From: Carnobacterium divergens
GTDB lineage: Bacteria > Bacillota > Bacilli > Lactobacillales > Carnobacteriaceae
DNA: 64,000 bases
Assembly (NCBI RefSeq): GCF_900258435.1
Contig: NZ_LT992558.1
Span: forward strand, 1,641,518-1,705,517
Reading direction: 5' to 3'
This document shows, one piece after another, positions 49,651 through 58,848 of the stretch (positions within the stretch are counted from its first letter, which is position 1; every line of letters begins with the position of its first letter). Position numbers and translations under genes: made by a program. The notes beneath the pieces are model-generated. The model was given only the letters and a program-made list of their open reading frames with translations. It made no database searches and was not told the origin of the DNA.

Positions 49651-49675
49651 TAACCCTTTTTTTAAAGAAAGTCAA
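49647..49675 (-). promoter_or_regulatory. Promoter of the deoR-nagA operon
   Basis: Minus strand TTGACT (49670-49675), 17 bp, TAAACT (49647-49652). Confidence 0.7.
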
Positions 49676-49687
49676 TGCCAATATTGT

Positions 49688-49727
49688 TAAAAAAAAGATA
49701 CTAAGAATCATCGATTCTTAGTATCTT
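49688..49727 (-). terminator. Terminator of the M32 peptidase gene
   Basis: 15-bp perfect stem (49695-49709 / 49713-49727) with 3-nt loop and a run of T on the minus strand. Confidence 0.88.
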
Positions 49728-49731
49728 CTAC

Positions 49732-51231
49732 TTAATAATCATAAACCATTTGATAGATTTTATCTTGTAATTCCAGTAAATAGCGAGGATTTAAGGCTTC
49801 TTCTGTTGCTTCTAAAATCAATTCATTCGGCTCTTTAAAGGCACCGTATTGATGGATGTGCGCCGTTAACCATTGACGAATGGGTTCATAGTCGCCCGTT
49901 TTATAAATTGCTTCTAAATCAATTTCTTTTGCCATAGTATGTTGCAATTGCGCTGCATACATAAAGCCTAGAGCATAGGATGGGAAATAACCAAAGCTAC
50001 CGCCACTCCAATGGACATCTTGTAAAATCCCTTCAGCATCATTGGTTGGTGTTACACCAAGGTATTCCTGATATTTTTGATTCCAAATTTGCGGCAAGTC
50101 CTTCACATCAACCTCATCATTAAAAATCATTTTTTCAATTTCATAACGAATAATAATGTGAATTGGGTACGTTAATGTATCGGCTTCAATTCGAATCAAG
50201 GAAGATTTCGTTTCATGTAATCCCTTGTAAAATGTTTCAAAATCAACATCATCTAGCTCGCCATCTGCATAGCGTTGCAACAATGAGTAGTTATCTAACC
50301 AGAATCGTTTATCGCTACCCATAACAATCTCATAAAATAAGGATTGTGACTCATGAATTCCCATTGAAACACCACCACTCAACGGCGTGTAATCATATTT
50401 TTCAGAAATATTTTGTTCATAAATGCCATGTCCAGCTTCATGAATAATACCAAAAATTGCCATTTTATAATTATGTTCATCCCAACGAGTCGTAATTCGA
50501 GCATCTTTGCGATTCATACTTTGCATAAACGGATGAATCGTATCATCCAGTCTTCCAGCTTCAAAACGGTACCCCATTTTTTTAACGACTGCTGTAGAAA
50601 AAGCCTTTTGATTTTCTTTACTCATAAAACGAGTTAAAAAATCAGTTTTAGGAGGTGTCCCATTTTCCTTGATTTTAGCTAAAATTGCCAGAATGCCTTC
50701 TCTTAGTTCAAAAAATAATTTATCTAACTTGGCAACCGTCATGCCTGGTTCATATTGGTTTAATAAAACATCGTAATTTGTGGCTTCGTCTTTTTTCCAA
50801 TAGGTAATAAATTTCTTTTCATAAGCAATAATTTTTTCTAACGATGGCAAGAATACCTTAAAATCTTGGGTTTCTCTTGCTTTTTTCCAAGTGGCATCCG
50901 CTTCACTCGTTACTTTGATGAAGTCTTTGTATTCATTTTGTGGAATTTTATGATTTAAATCATATTCTTTTTGAACTTTTTCCACCATTTTTTTTAACTC
51001 ATCAGACAGTTCACTTTGATTTTTGTGAAGTTCACTTAAATAATGAACCATTTCAGTGGAAGTTGATTTTTCAAATGCTTGACTCGCTAGATAACTTACC
51101 AATTCGCCACGGTAAGAACTGCTTTCTTCAGGCATTCCAGTTAATGAATCCCACTCTAACAGCGCAACGGCTTCATTTAATAAAGCAATTTCTTTAGTTA
51201 ATTCTAAAAAACCTTTTTCTTGTTCCCCCAT
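49732..51231 (-). CDS. Carboxypeptidase M32 (thermostable carboxypeptidase 1 family)
   Basis: 499 residues, cytosolic, no signal peptide. Zinc metallocarboxypeptidase; the HExxH site is IIHEAGHGIYEQ, followed by GVSMGIHESQSLFYE (family motif with the third zinc ligand) and IRIEADTLTYPIHIIIRYEIE. The length and motifs match M32 enzymes of Bacillus and Thermus, which trim peptides from the C-terminus except at proline. ATG 51231 follows GAGTGAATTTAG poorly but is the first Met and fits family N-termini. Probably co-transcribed with the upstream methyltransferase gene (14-bp gap). Confidence 0.95.
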   Translation of the reverse strand: MGEQEKGFLELTKEIALLNEAVALLEWDSLTGMPEESSSYRGELVSYLASQAFEKSTSTEMVHYLSELHKNQSELSDELKKMVEKVQKEYDLNHKIPQNEYKDFIKVTSEADATWKKARETQDFKVFLPSLEKIIAYEKKFITYWKKDEATNYDVLLNQYEPGMTVAKLDKLFFELREGILAILAKIKENGTPPKTDFLTRFMSKENQKAFSTAVVKKMGYRFEAGRLDDTIHPFMQSMNRKDARITTRWDEHNYKMAIFGIIHEAGHGIYEQNISEKYDYTPLSGGVSMGIHESQSLFYEIVMGSDKRFWLDNYSLLQRYADGELDDVDFETFYKGLHETKSSLIRIEADTLTYPIHIIIRYEIEKMIFNDEVDVKDLPQIWNQKYQEYLGVTPTNDAEGILQDVHWSGGSFGYFPSYALGFMYAAQLQHTMAKEIDLEAIYKTGDYEPIRQWLTAHIHQYGAFKEPNELILEATEEALNPRYLLELQDKIYQMVYDY

Positions 51232-51245
51232 CTAAATTCACTCCT

Positions 51246-52391
51246 TTAAGTTCTTGGTGCTCTTGGTGGACGTTCGCCCCAATACTGGAAGAAATCGGTA
51301 CGAAGTGCGCCATTGTAAAGCTTACGTTTTTTCGTTGCTCGTTCTCCATAGTAACTTTCAAATGTTAAATCGCTTGTTAAAATATATTTACTCCATGTTT
51401 TTAACGGACGATAGGTTGTCCCCATTTGTTTGTATAGCGTTTGAACGGCTTCTTCTTCTCCTAAACGCTCACCGTATGGTGGATTTGCTATAATTACGCC
51501 ATATTCTTTATCTGTGGTAAAATCACTTAACTGCATTTGTTTAAAGGTAATGCTGTCTCCTAGACCTGCTTCAATCGCATTTTCTTTTGCAAATTCAATC
51601 ATTTTCCCATCAATATCGCTTCCCACAATATCTAATTCAATATCGTAATCTGCTAAAGATTCAGCTTCTGTACGAACTTCTTTAAAAATCTCCTCGTCAA
51701 ACCAATCCCACTCTTCACAAGCAAAACTGCGATTGAATCCTGGTGCAATGTTATGACCAATTAATGCTGCTTCGATTGGAATTGTCCCACTCCCACATAC
51801 AGGATCATAAAATGGACGGTCTTTTCTCCAAGATGTTAGCAATACTAAAGCAGCCGCCATATTTTCTTTTAGCGGTGCCCCACCTTTTGAAGTACGGTAT
51901 CCTCGTTTAAATAAACTTGGTCCCGTTGTATCTAATGTAATTGTTACTTTATCTTTTAATAAAGCCACTTCTAACTGATACAATGCACCTGTTTCTGGCA
52001 AACGCGTATTACGATGGTACACGTCACTTAGTCGGTTTACAATGGCTTTTTTTACGATAGCTTGGCAATCTGAAACGCTATATAATTTAGATTTGATTGA
52101 TTTACCAGCAACTGGGAAACAGGCATCCATTGGCAATAAGTCTTCCCAAGGCAATGCTTTTGTTTTTTCAAACAACTCATCAAACTCATAGGCATTAAAT
52201 TCACCAACGATAATTTTCACACGATCGGCCGTACGCAACCATAAGTTGGTTTTAGCAATATCACGCATGCCACCTTCAAAAAATACTTTCCCGTTTTCCA
52301 CTTGACATTCATACCCTAAATCTTTGATCTCTCGGCCTACTAAAGCTTCGATTCCACTAGCTGCAGTCGCAACAAGTTGAAAATTTTTCAT
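51246..52391 (-). CDS. ypsC: THUMP-domain class I RNA methyltransferase (YpsC/RlmL N-terminal-type)
   Basis: 381 residues. An N-terminal ferredoxin-like and THUMP region (about 1-160; ATAASGIEALVGREIKDLGYE) is followed by a Rossmann methyltransferase with FYDPVCGSGTIPIEAALIGHNIAPG, IVGSDIDGKMIEFAKENA, and the N6/N2 catalytic motif IIANPPYGERLG. Homologues (B. subtilis YpsC, the N-terminal half of E. coli RlmL) modify guanine in 23S rRNA. Its place next to rnpB and gpsB is conserved in Bacillus and relatives. The exact target nucleotide is inferred from homology only. Confidence 0.92.
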   Translation of the reverse strand: MKNFQLVATAASGIEALVGREIKDLGYECQVENGKVFFEGGMRDIAKTNLWLRTADRVKIIVGEFNAYEFDELFEKTKALPWEDLLPMDACFPVAGKSIKSKLYSVSDCQAIVKKAIVNRLSDVYHRNTRLPETGALYQLEVALLKDKVTITLDTTGPSLFKRGYRTSKGGAPLKENMAAALVLLTSWRKDRPFYDPVCGSGTIPIEAALIGHNIAPGFNRSFACEEWDWFDEEIFKEVRTEAESLADYDIELDIVGSDIDGKMIEFAKENAIEAGLGDSITFKQMQLSDFTTDKEYGVIIANPPYGERLGEEEAVQTLYKQMGTTYRPLKTWSKYILTSDLTFESYYGERATKKRKLYNGALRTDFFQYWGERPPRAPRT

Positions 52392-52542
52392 TCTATTTCC
52401 TCACTTCTATTTATTAGTTTTGAACAGTCTCTACATTTTAAACGAACCTTAAAAAATAGTCTTTTTTAGTATACCATTAAATCCTTTAATTTTCATAAAA
52501 ATACAGAGTGTCTGTTAAATTTTTTAGTTTAAATAGTAAAAA

Positions 52543-52570
52543 AATTCCACCTTCAAATGAAGATGGAATT
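52543..52570 (-). terminator. rnpB terminator
   Basis: 12-bp stem (52543-52554 / 52559-52570) with a 4-nt loop and a T-run on the minus strand, about 10 bp beyond the RNA's P1 helix. Confidence 0.85.
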
Positions 52571-52579
52571 CTTACCTGA

Positions 52580-52977
52580 ATTTGTAAATTTCTGTAAGCC
52601 ATGTTCTGTCAGGGAATGCGAGTCAGGTGACTGCACACTCCCGAGGTAATTATCTGTCTGCAATTACTTGCCTCTTTCTCTCGTTCATTTCCTTAGAAAG
52701 AGTGCCCCTACCAAAGTTTGGGTTGCTCGCTCGAGGGGTTTACCGCGTTCCACCCATTACGTTTCCATAATGGCTTCGTCACTGTGGCACTTTTCAGGAA
52801 TACTCAAGCATAGTTTTACAACCTTAGCCATTTTTTCCGCCGTTACTTTATCATTTGATAAAGGCCTTAGCTTATGGTTTCGCTAAGCACGAACACTACA
52901 AGCATCTCAGCTTGTGCGAGCATGGACTTTCCTCAGCCTAGTCAAGCTAGACCGCAATTACCCAAAATTTACAAATA
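52580..52977 (-). ncRNA. rnpB: RNase P RNA (bacterial class B)
   Basis: The RNA that cuts 5' leaders from precursor tRNA. On the minus strand the 5' P1 strand TTGTAAATTT pairs with AAATTTACAA at the 3' end (near 52582-52592). The universal core is visible: GAGGAAAGTCCATGCTCGC near the 5' end (about 52914-52932) and ACAGAACATGGCTTAC near the 3' end. The roughly 400-nt size and the stem series fit the Bacillus-type (B) structure. It lies 14 bp after the gpsB stop, the same neighbour as in Bacillus and Listeria. Ends are estimated from P1 pairing. Confidence 0.93.
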
Positions 52978-52991
52978 GTTTCTATCTAAGC

Positions 52992-53321
52992 TTAGACTTC
53001 TTCATTTTCATCTAATTTTGAACCAAACACATGTCGTTCTAGATTAGATAAACGTTTCAGAATGTCAAAGTTTGTTACAGTATTGTTAGGTTGTGAAGAA
53101 TACGTTGGTTTTGCAATTGTTGCTTGTTTTGTCAACTCATCTACTTTACTTAAAAGACGTTCATGTTCAGCTTTTAACTGCGTGATTTCTTTATTGTAAG
53201 ATTCATAATCTCGAATCACATTATCCAAAAATTCATCGACTTCTGCTGGACTATAGCCACGCATGCTTGTTTTAAATTCTTTTTGTAAGATATCTTTAGT
53301 TGTTAAGTTTCTATTTGCCAT
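52992..53321 (-). CDS. gpsB: Cell division protein GpsB (DivIVA-like)
   Basis: 109 residues. The N-terminal DivIVA-type lipid/protein-binding domain is residues 6-65 ([36 protein letters not shown]) with a long coiled coil; a Thr/Ser/Asn-rich linker (about 72-88) and a short C-terminal helix [16 protein letters not shown] follow. GpsB links penicillin-binding proteins to the divisome. A single gene with its own extended -10 promoter, upstream of rnpB. Confidence 0.96.
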   Translation of the reverse strand: MANRNLTTKDILQKEFKTSMRGYSPAEVDEFLDNVIRDYESYNKEITQLKAEHERLLSKVDELTKQATIAKPTYSSQPNNTVTNFDILKRLSNLERHVFGSKLDENEEV

Positions 53322-53354
53322 GGTTACACCTCATTTTTATACTGTCGCTATTTC

Positions 53355-53363
53355 ATTATAGCA
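53355..53363 (-). promoter_or_regulatory. gpsB promoter (extended -10)
   Basis: Minus strand TGCTATAAT, a full extended -10; no convincing -35 is seen, which is common for extended -10 promoters. Confidence 0.55.
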
Positions 53364-53421
53364 TAAATTCAATGCTTTTTCCTATTGTATCAAAAATTAT
53401 CGAAAAAAAAAACTAATTTCT

Positions 53422-53958
53422 TTATTCAAATGTCTGATTTTGCAATTGATCGAAGTCGATTAGCAAACATTCGTACGTTGTTTTTTCTTGTTTTCTTTGG
53501 ATTGCTTCATATAAGTATTTTGTTTTCCCTTCAAATTCAGGGTCGTAAACAAGTAACGCTAACTCACTGTGATCTAATAAAAATTGTTGATGGTTTTTTA
53601 ATTGCACGGGACTTTCATAAGGTTTGTGAGAGGTGCTGTCTGTATAATCAGCTGCTTGTTTAATTTTTTGTAATTTTAATTGGTTGGTTTCATTCCAATT
53701 TGATCCAAATTCATAAAATGGAAAAATAACGCTATATTTTATTTGAGGATAGTCTTTTTTTAATTCCTGTACAACTTCAGCTGCCCATTGTTCCACACCT
53801 GATTGACCTCCAATTAGAATCCATTCAACTTGATTGTTTTCAATTAGTTGTGTTATTTCTTGTGATAAACATTTTTTGATGACGGCAACCTTAGGATCAT
53901 CTTCTTTAAAAACACCTAATTCAAAAGAACGATAACCGCTAATTACTAAATTTGCCAT
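53422..53958 (-). CDS. ypsA: YpsA family protein (SLOG domain, DUF1273)
   Basis: About 178 residues from ATG 53958, which is 7 nt behind AAAGGAG (the earlier ATG at 53964 is too close). Rossmann-like SLOG fold: NLVISGYRSFELGVFKEDDPKV, ILIGGQSGVEQWAAEVVQELK, FPFYEFGSNWNETNQLKLQKI, and HSELALLVYDPEFEGKTKYLYEAI. YpsA of Bacillus and Staphylococcus affects cell division, and SLOG proteins may bind nucleotide-like ligands; the function here is unproven. Located beside gpsB as in other Firmicutes, divergent from recU. Confidence 0.92.
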   Translation of the reverse strand: MANLVISGYRSFELGVFKEDDPKVAVIKKCLSQEITQLIENNQVEWILIGGQSGVEQWAAEVVQELKKDYPQIKYSVIFPFYEFGSNWNETNQLKLQKIKQAADYTDSTSHKPYESPVQLKNHQQFLLDHSELALLVYDPEFEGKTKYLYEAIQRKQEKTTYECLLIDFDQLQNQTFE

Positions 53959-54030
53959 AAGCATGCTCCTTTCTACTTTCCAATCGCCTACTTTTTTTGA
54001 TATAATGAGCTACTAGGAGTGTGATGACTA

Positions 54031-54678
54031 TTGGCTATTGGATATCCAAATGGTAAAAGCTATTCTCATAGTGCCGAAAATAACAAAAAAAATCAAGTAA
54101 AAAAGACATCCCATTCTTTTTCCAAAAGAGGAATGACTTTGGAAGATGACATTAACGCCAGTAATGAAAGTTATTTATCTCGAAATAAAGCGGTGATTCA
54201 TAAAAAACCAACGCCTGTCCAAATTGTACAAGTTGATTACCCAAAACGCAGTGCCGCAGTTATTAAAGAAGCCTACTTCAGACAAGCTTCTACTACGGAT
54301 TATAATGGTGTTTATCAAGGGTTCCATTTAGACTTCGAGGCAAAGGAAACACAAAACAAGCAATCCTTTCCATTAAAAAACTTTCATGAACATCAAATTT
54401 TGCATATGAAACAATGTCTAGCTCAGCAAGCCATTTGTTTTGTAATCATGAAATTTACCAGCGTTAATCGGCTTTTTTTATTAGAAGCTCGCTTTTTGAT
54501 TGACTATTGGGATTTAAAAAACAATGAAGGTAGAAAGTCAATTCCATTAGAAGAACTTGAAAAAAATGGTTATGAACTGTATTATGGATTATCTCCACGT
54601 ATTCCATTTTTAGATGTGGTAGATATTTTAATAGAAAAAAGCTTTTCAAAGGAGTCGAACAATCATGACAAGCGATAA
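54031..54678 (+). CDS. recU: Holliday junction resolvase RecU
   Basis: 215 residues. Resolves recombination intermediates and modulates RecA. It begins AIGYPNGKSYSHS (family consensus YPNGK) and shows RGMTLEDDINASNESYLSRNKAVIHKKPTPVQIV with the catalytic acidic residues, then TTDYNGVYQGFHLDFEAKETQNKQSFPLKNFHEHQ. The start is TTG 54031, 11 nt after AGGAG; the overlapping ATG is out of frame. The gene overlaps pbp1A by 14 bp, the recU-ponA pair conserved across Firmicutes. Confidence 0.96.
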   Translation: MAIGYPNGKSYSHSAENNKKNQVKKTSHSFSKRGMTLEDDINASNESYLSRNKAVIHKKPTPVQIVQVDYPKRSAAVIKEAYFRQASTTDYNGVYQGFHLDFEAKETQNKQSFPLKNFHEHQILHMKQCLAQQAICFVIMKFTSVNRLFLLEARFLIDYWDLKNNEGRKSIPLEELEKNGYELYYGLSPRIPFLDVVDILIEKSFSKESNNHDKR

Positions 54679-57262
54679 TGAAGAAATGTCACGTGTAGCA
54701 AATAAAAAACCAAAAAAAGGTGGAAAAATGAAATTATGGAAGAAAATCCTACTTTCACTGATTGGAATTGGCGTTCTTGTGCTACTAGCAGGAATCGGCT
54801 TGTTTGCCTACTATGCTTCTTCTGCACCTAATTTAACAGAAAAAGAACTAAACGGTTCCTTTTCAACTAAACTTTTAGATAGCAAAGGAAATGTTTTTAA
54901 AGAAATCGGTGGCGAAAACAGAGAAATTGTTGACGGAGACCAAATTCCTCAATCGTTAAAAGATGCGGTCATTTCAATCGAGGACCGTCGTTTCTATAAA
55001 CATATCGGAATCGATCCAATTCGTATTGGTGGTGCTGTCCTTGCTAACTTTAAAGGCGGTTTTGCTTCACAAGGCGGGAGTACTTTAACCCAACAATTGG
55101 TGAAACTTTCTGTCTTTTCAACAAAATCTTCTGATCAAACGTTAAAAAGAAAAGCTCAAGAAGCATGGCTATCACTAAAATTAGAACGTAAATACTCAAA
55201 GGAACAAATTTTAGATTTCTATGTCAATAAAGTTTACTTGGCAAATAATGTTTACGGCGTTGGAAAAGCCAGTCAATATTATTTTGGGAAACCATTGAAT
55301 GAAATCAGTTTATCTCAAGCTGCCCTACTTGCTGGAATGCCTCAAGCTCCAAATAGCTACAACCCTTATACCAATCCAGATGAAGCTTTGGCTCGTCGAA
55401 ACATGGTACTGGACGCTATGGCAAGCAACAACAAAATTACTACCGCTGAACGTGATGCTGCTAAAGCAGAACCTATTAATAGCGGTTTAGTAGATCACAC
55501 AGAAGAAACTTCTGATAATCTAGTAATTGACGCATATTTAAAAGAAGTAATTGAAGAAGTATCAAAGAAAACAGACGTTGACATTTATACTGATGGTGTC
55601 ACGGTTCATACCAATCTTGATATGGATGCACAACAACATTTATATGACACCTTAAATACTGAAAACTATGTTAAATACCCCGACGATCAAATTCAAGCGG
55701 GTGTTTCAATGGTTGATGTGAATACAGGTCAAATTAAAGCTCTTGGTGGAAGTCGCAAACAAACTGCTGAACTAGGACTGAATCGTGCAACTGATTTGCA
55801 ACGAAGTATTGGTTCAACCATGAAACCACTAGCAGATTATGCTCCAGCAATTGAAAATTTAAATTATTCAACTTACCAACAAGTCGTTGACGCGCCTTAC
55901 ACTTATTCAGATGGAAAAACACAAATTAGAAACTATGACAAGGGCTATAAAGGTCAAATGTCTATCCGAGAAGCACTAATTGATTCTCGTAACATCCCTG
56001 CCTTAAAAACATTGCAAGCAGTTGGCTTAGATAAATCAAATGAATTTTTGAAAAAAGTCGGCATCAATATTAAACAGCCTGACGGTTATGAAGGGCTTGT
56101 TGAATCAAATGCAATTGGGGGCGATGTTTCTCCTGTTCAACTATCTGCATCCTACGCAGCTTTTGCAAATGGTGGTACGTACTATAAACCATACGCCGTG
56201 AACAAAGTCGTTTTACAGAATAAACAAGAAATTGATTTAACCTCCAAAGGCGAAACCGCTATGAAAGATTCCACTGCCTATATGATGACGGATATGTTAA
56301 AAGATGTCATTAAAAAAGGTACGGGTACAGCCGCTGATATTCCTGGCTTAGCTCAAGCTGGTAAAACGGGTACAACGAACTATGACGATAAAATCGCAGA
56401 TAAGTTTCCTAGTACTTCCTCACCAGACGCTTGGTTTAGTGGGTATACAACGAACTACTCTATCTCGGTTTGGGTTGGTTATGATGATCCAAATGCGGAT
56501 AATCATGATTTAAATCCAAATTCTCAAAAATTACCTGCTCGTATTTATAAAGAATTAATGACTCATGTTTCAAAAGATATTGAAACAAAAGATTGGAAGA
56601 AACCTGCAACGGTTGTTTCTTCACCCGTTTTAAATGGTAGTAACCCTGCTGCTAAACCTGGTCCGAATGTTTCAAGTAGCAACATTGTAACTGAATTATT
56701 TGTTAAAGGAACCGCACCGACAAATACGTCAAATGGGACAAGTAATACACCTGAATCATTGCCTGCTCCAACTGGTTTGTCAGCAAGTTACAATCAAGGA
56801 ACAGATGCCATTTCTATCTCTTGGGATAGTTATAAAGCTTCAAGTAAAAATGCTAAAGTTAGTTACCTCTTAAATGTTAATGGACAGACTTACGAAACAA
56901 GTGATCTCTCCTACACCGTTCAAAAACCAGCAAGTGGTACGAACGCTATTTCATTGGTAGCTTCCGTTGGAGGACAAAGAAGCGCGGCCGCTTCAACTAG
57001 TGTTCAAGTAGATTCTAAAGCTGCTGAAAGTTCCAGTGAATCTGTAGTAGAATCCATTGAGCCACCTGCAAGTAGCGAAGCTAGCTCAGAAATTGTACCT
57101 CCTGAATCAAGTAGTAGCGAAGCAAGTTCTAGCACACCACCACCAGATACCAGCTCTGGTGGCAATGGTTCTGAATCCTCTTCGACAGAAATTCCAACAG
57201 GTACTCGAAATAAAAATTTTAGTGCACTAGGAAAATTTTTATGGATTTTCAACCGAAATTAA
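54665..57262 (+). CDS. pbp1A: Class A penicillin-binding protein 1A
   Basis: 865 residues. Bifunctional peptidoglycan synthase. Short basic cytoplasmic tail, one membrane helix (about 28-50), glycosyltransferase domain with catalytic E106 in VISIEDRRFYKH and the GGSTLTQQLVK motif, then the transpeptidase domain with SxxK at S384 (STMK), SRN, and AQAGKTGTTNYD. After about 690 an FN3-like module (ISWDSYKASSKNAKVSYLLN) and a Ser/Pro/Glu-rich tail (about 780-845) follow, ending in a basic-hydrophobic stretch SALGKFLWIFNRN. AAAGGAG is 10 nt before the ATG. Recently the low-complexity tail seems extended relative to B. subtilis PonA; this is by eye. Confidence 0.95.
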   Translation: MTSDNEEMSRVANKKPKKGGKMKLWKKILLSLIGIGVLVLLAGIGLFAYYASSAPNLTEKELNGSFSTKLLDSKGNVFKEIGGENREIVDGDQIPQSLKDAVISIEDRRFYKHIGIDPIRIGGAVLANFKGGFASQGGSTLTQQLVKLSVFSTKSSDQTLKRKAQEAWLSLKLERKYSKEQILDFYVNKVYLANNVYGVGKASQYYFGKPLNEISLSQAALLAGMPQAPNSYNPYTNPDEALARRNMVLDAMASNNKITTAERDAAKAEPINSGLVDHTEETSDNLVIDAYLKEVIEEVSKKTDVDIYTDGVTVHTNLDMDAQQHLYDTLNTENYVKYPDDQIQAGVSMVDVNTGQIKALGGSRKQTAELGLNRATDLQRSIGSTMKPLADYAPAIENLNYSTYQQVVDAPYTYSDGKTQIRNYDKGYKGQMSIREALIDSRNIPALKTLQAVGLDKSNEFLKKVGINIKQPDGYEGLVESNAIGGDVSPVQLSASYAAFANGGTYYKPYAVNKVVLQNKQEIDLTSKGETAMKDSTAYMMTDMLKDVIKKGTGTAADIPGLAQAGKTGTTNYDDKIADKFPSTSSPDAWFSGYTTNYSISVWVGYDDPNADNHDLNPNSQKLPARIYKELMTHVSKDIETKDWKKPATVVSSPVLNGSNPAAKPGPNVSSSNIVTELFVKGTAPTNTSNGTSNTPESLPAPTGLSASYNQGTDAISISWDSYKASSKNAKVSYLLNVNGQTYETSDLSYTVQKPASGTNAISLVASVGGQRSAAASTSVQVDSKAAESSSESVVESIEPPASSEASSEIVPPESSSSEASSSTPPPDTSSGGNGSESSSTEIPTGTRNKNFSALGKFLWIFNRN

Positions 57263-57270
57263 TGCAAACA

Positions 57271-57314
57271 AAAGAGCGTTTTAAGAATGAATCATTCTTA
57301 AAACGCTCTTTTTA
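57271..57314. terminator. Terminator between pbp1A and nth
   Basis: About 18-20-bp stem (57271-57290 / 57292-57311) followed by T-run; works on both strands between convergent genes. Confidence 0.9.
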
Positions 57315-57328
57315 GTTTCGTTGGAACC

Positions 57329-57973
57329 TTAAAGCCCCATACGTTGTTTTCCTTCTCTACATTGGGTTAGTAATGGACATATCTCACATTTTGGACTTCT
57401 TGCAGTGCAGTGGTAACGCCCAAAAAAAATCAAACGGTGGTGGGCATCTACCCACATTTTAGCCGGAAGTTTTTCCATCATCGTTTCTTCTACTTGCAAT
57501 ACACTGTCCTTAATTCGGCATATCCCTAATCGTTTTGTCACACGTTCTACATGAGTGTCAACAGCGATTGCAGGTACGCCAAAAGCATCTCCTAAAACTA
57601 CGTTAGCTGTCTTTCGACCGACACCTGGTAAACTCATAAGTTCTGCTCTCGTTTGCGGGACTTCCCCATTGAATTCTTCCAATAGTTTCCGACAACATCC
57701 TTGAATATGTTTGGCTTTATTTCGATATAGACCAATTGTTTTAATGTCATTCATTAGTTCTTCTACAGGAACCGATAAAAAATCAGCTGGGGTAGGATAT
57801 TTTTTAAAAAGATTTGGTGTAACCTTATTCACTGAAATATCCGTTGCTTGAGCACTTAGCATTACTGCAATTAATAAGTGAAACGCATTATCATGTACCA
57901 ATTCACACTTTGCGTTTGGAAACATCTCCCCCATCACATCAATTGCATGAATGGTTTTTACTTTTGAGTACAA
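57329..57973 (-). CDS. nth: Endonuclease III
   Basis: 214 residues. DNA glycosylase/AP lyase that removes oxidised pyrimidines. The helix-hairpin-helix LPGVGRKTANVVLGDAFGVPAIAVDTHVERV contains the catalytic Lys and Asp. The C-terminal 4Fe-4S loop is complete: CTARSPKCEICPLLTQC. TTG 57973 follows AGGAGG by 7 nt. It follows dnaD by 21 bp, as in Bacillus; the ypoC gene found between nth and ponA in Bacillus is absent here. Confidence 0.96.
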   Translation of the reverse strand: MYSKVKTIHAIDVMGEMFPNAKCELVHDNAFHLLIAVMLSAQATDISVNKVTPNLFKKYPTPADFLSVPVEELMNDIKTIGLYRNKAKHIQGCCRKLLEEFNGEVPQTRAELMSLPGVGRKTANVVLGDAFGVPAIAVDTHVERVTKRLGICRIKDSVLQVEETMMEKLPAKMWVDAHHRLIFFGRYHCTARSPKCEICPLLTQCREGKQRMGL

Positions 57974-57994
57974 ACGGGATCCTCCTTTTTATTT

Positions 57995-58714
57995 CTAAAA
58001 TGAGTCGTTATTCAACCAATTGTGCAACGGTACTTTTGTTGTATTTTTTGCAGATTCATTGGTTGGATTCTGGCTTGGTTTAACTTGATTTTGTCGATGT
58101 TTTGTCGATTCTTTTACTACTTGATCTTTTGTTCGAATATTTTTTCGTTCCCAATTTAAAAGAATTCGATCAACATATTTTAAATTGTACACTTGGCTGA
58201 GGACGGCTTCTCGAAGCGCCAGCTCAATTAAATCGATTGGATAATGATCCTCATCAAGCCACATGCCGATTGTTTCAATTTCAATAGGAGATAAGGGTCT
58301 GCCAAATTCGGATTCAAATTGCTGGAACAACTCTTTTTCATTTTGAACTTCTTTCACTTTGACGGTTTCTGTTTCCGTCTTTATAAGTAGCCATGCTAAT
58401 TTATCCCAAAGTTGCGTTAAACTATAGGCATCTTGTGTTTTTCCATCAGCTGTTTTGTCTGTTTCAATGGCAAGAACTTTCTTTTGAATCAGTTGGTGAA
58501 CCCCATGAAAAACGCTATCTGTGGACTCATTCATGCGCATTGCGATTTCTTGTGTGTCTGGAAATAAGACGCCTTCATCCATTAATGATTTTAATTGAAT
58601 GACTAAAATCAGTTCGTTATTCGTTAAGCCAATTTTATGATAGTGCTTTAATAAGAGATTCGAAATAGACGTATTTCCCGCCTTTAACCAACTCTGTAAA
58701 ATATAATTATCCAT
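57995..58714 (-). CDS. dnaD: Replication initiation protein DnaD
   Basis: 239 residues. Helps load the replicative helicase at origins and restart sites. The N-terminal winged helix (about 1-95; TSISNLLLKHYHKIGLTNNELILVIQLKSL) is followed by the DnaB/DnaD C-terminal domain (about 125-195; FEQEFGRPLSPIEIE-type motif reads FESEFGRPLSPIEIETIGMWLDE, and YVDRILLNWERKNIRT). A charged, Asn/Lys-rich tail ends NWLNNDSF. It lies between asnS and nth in the conserved block; a hairpin of asnS separates it from asnS. Confidence 0.94.
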   Translation of the reverse strand: MDNYILQSWLKAGNTSISNLLLKHYHKIGLTNNELILVIQLKSLMDEGVLFPDTQEIAMRMNESTDSVFHGVHQLIQKKVLAIETDKTADGKTQDAYSLTQLWDKLAWLLIKTETETVKVKEVQNEKELFQQFESEFGRPLSPIEIETIGMWLDEDHYPIDLIELALREAVLSQVYNLKYVDRILLNWERKNIRTKDQVVKESTKHRQNQVKPSQNPTNESAKNTTKVPLHNWLNNDSF

Positions 58715-58785
58715 GTTATCAAACTCCTTACGTCACTTATTATAGTACGCTATTTTATTAAGGAAGACAATCCTAAATCAATCAA

Positions 58786-58833
58786 TAAAAATAGCAATTT
58801 CCAACACTTCTTATGGAAGCCTGGAAATTGCTA
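58786..58833 (-). terminator. asnS terminator
   Basis: 12-bp stem TAGCAATTTCCA / TGGAAATTGCTA (58792-58803 / 58822-58833) with an 18-nt loop, then TTTTTATTG on the minus strand. Confidence 0.7.
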
Positions 58834-58848
58834 GATTTAATTTTTAGA

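Noticed and set aside
52668-52886. A plus-strand ORF across the RNase P region
   Set aside because: It is antisense to the clearly conserved rnpB RNA and has no protein-like features.
57180-57262. LPXTG-like sorting signal at the end of PBP1A (IPTGT then hydrophobic-basic tail)
   Set aside because: The motif does not match LPXTG, the hydrophobic stretch is too short, and the protein already has an N-terminal anchor.
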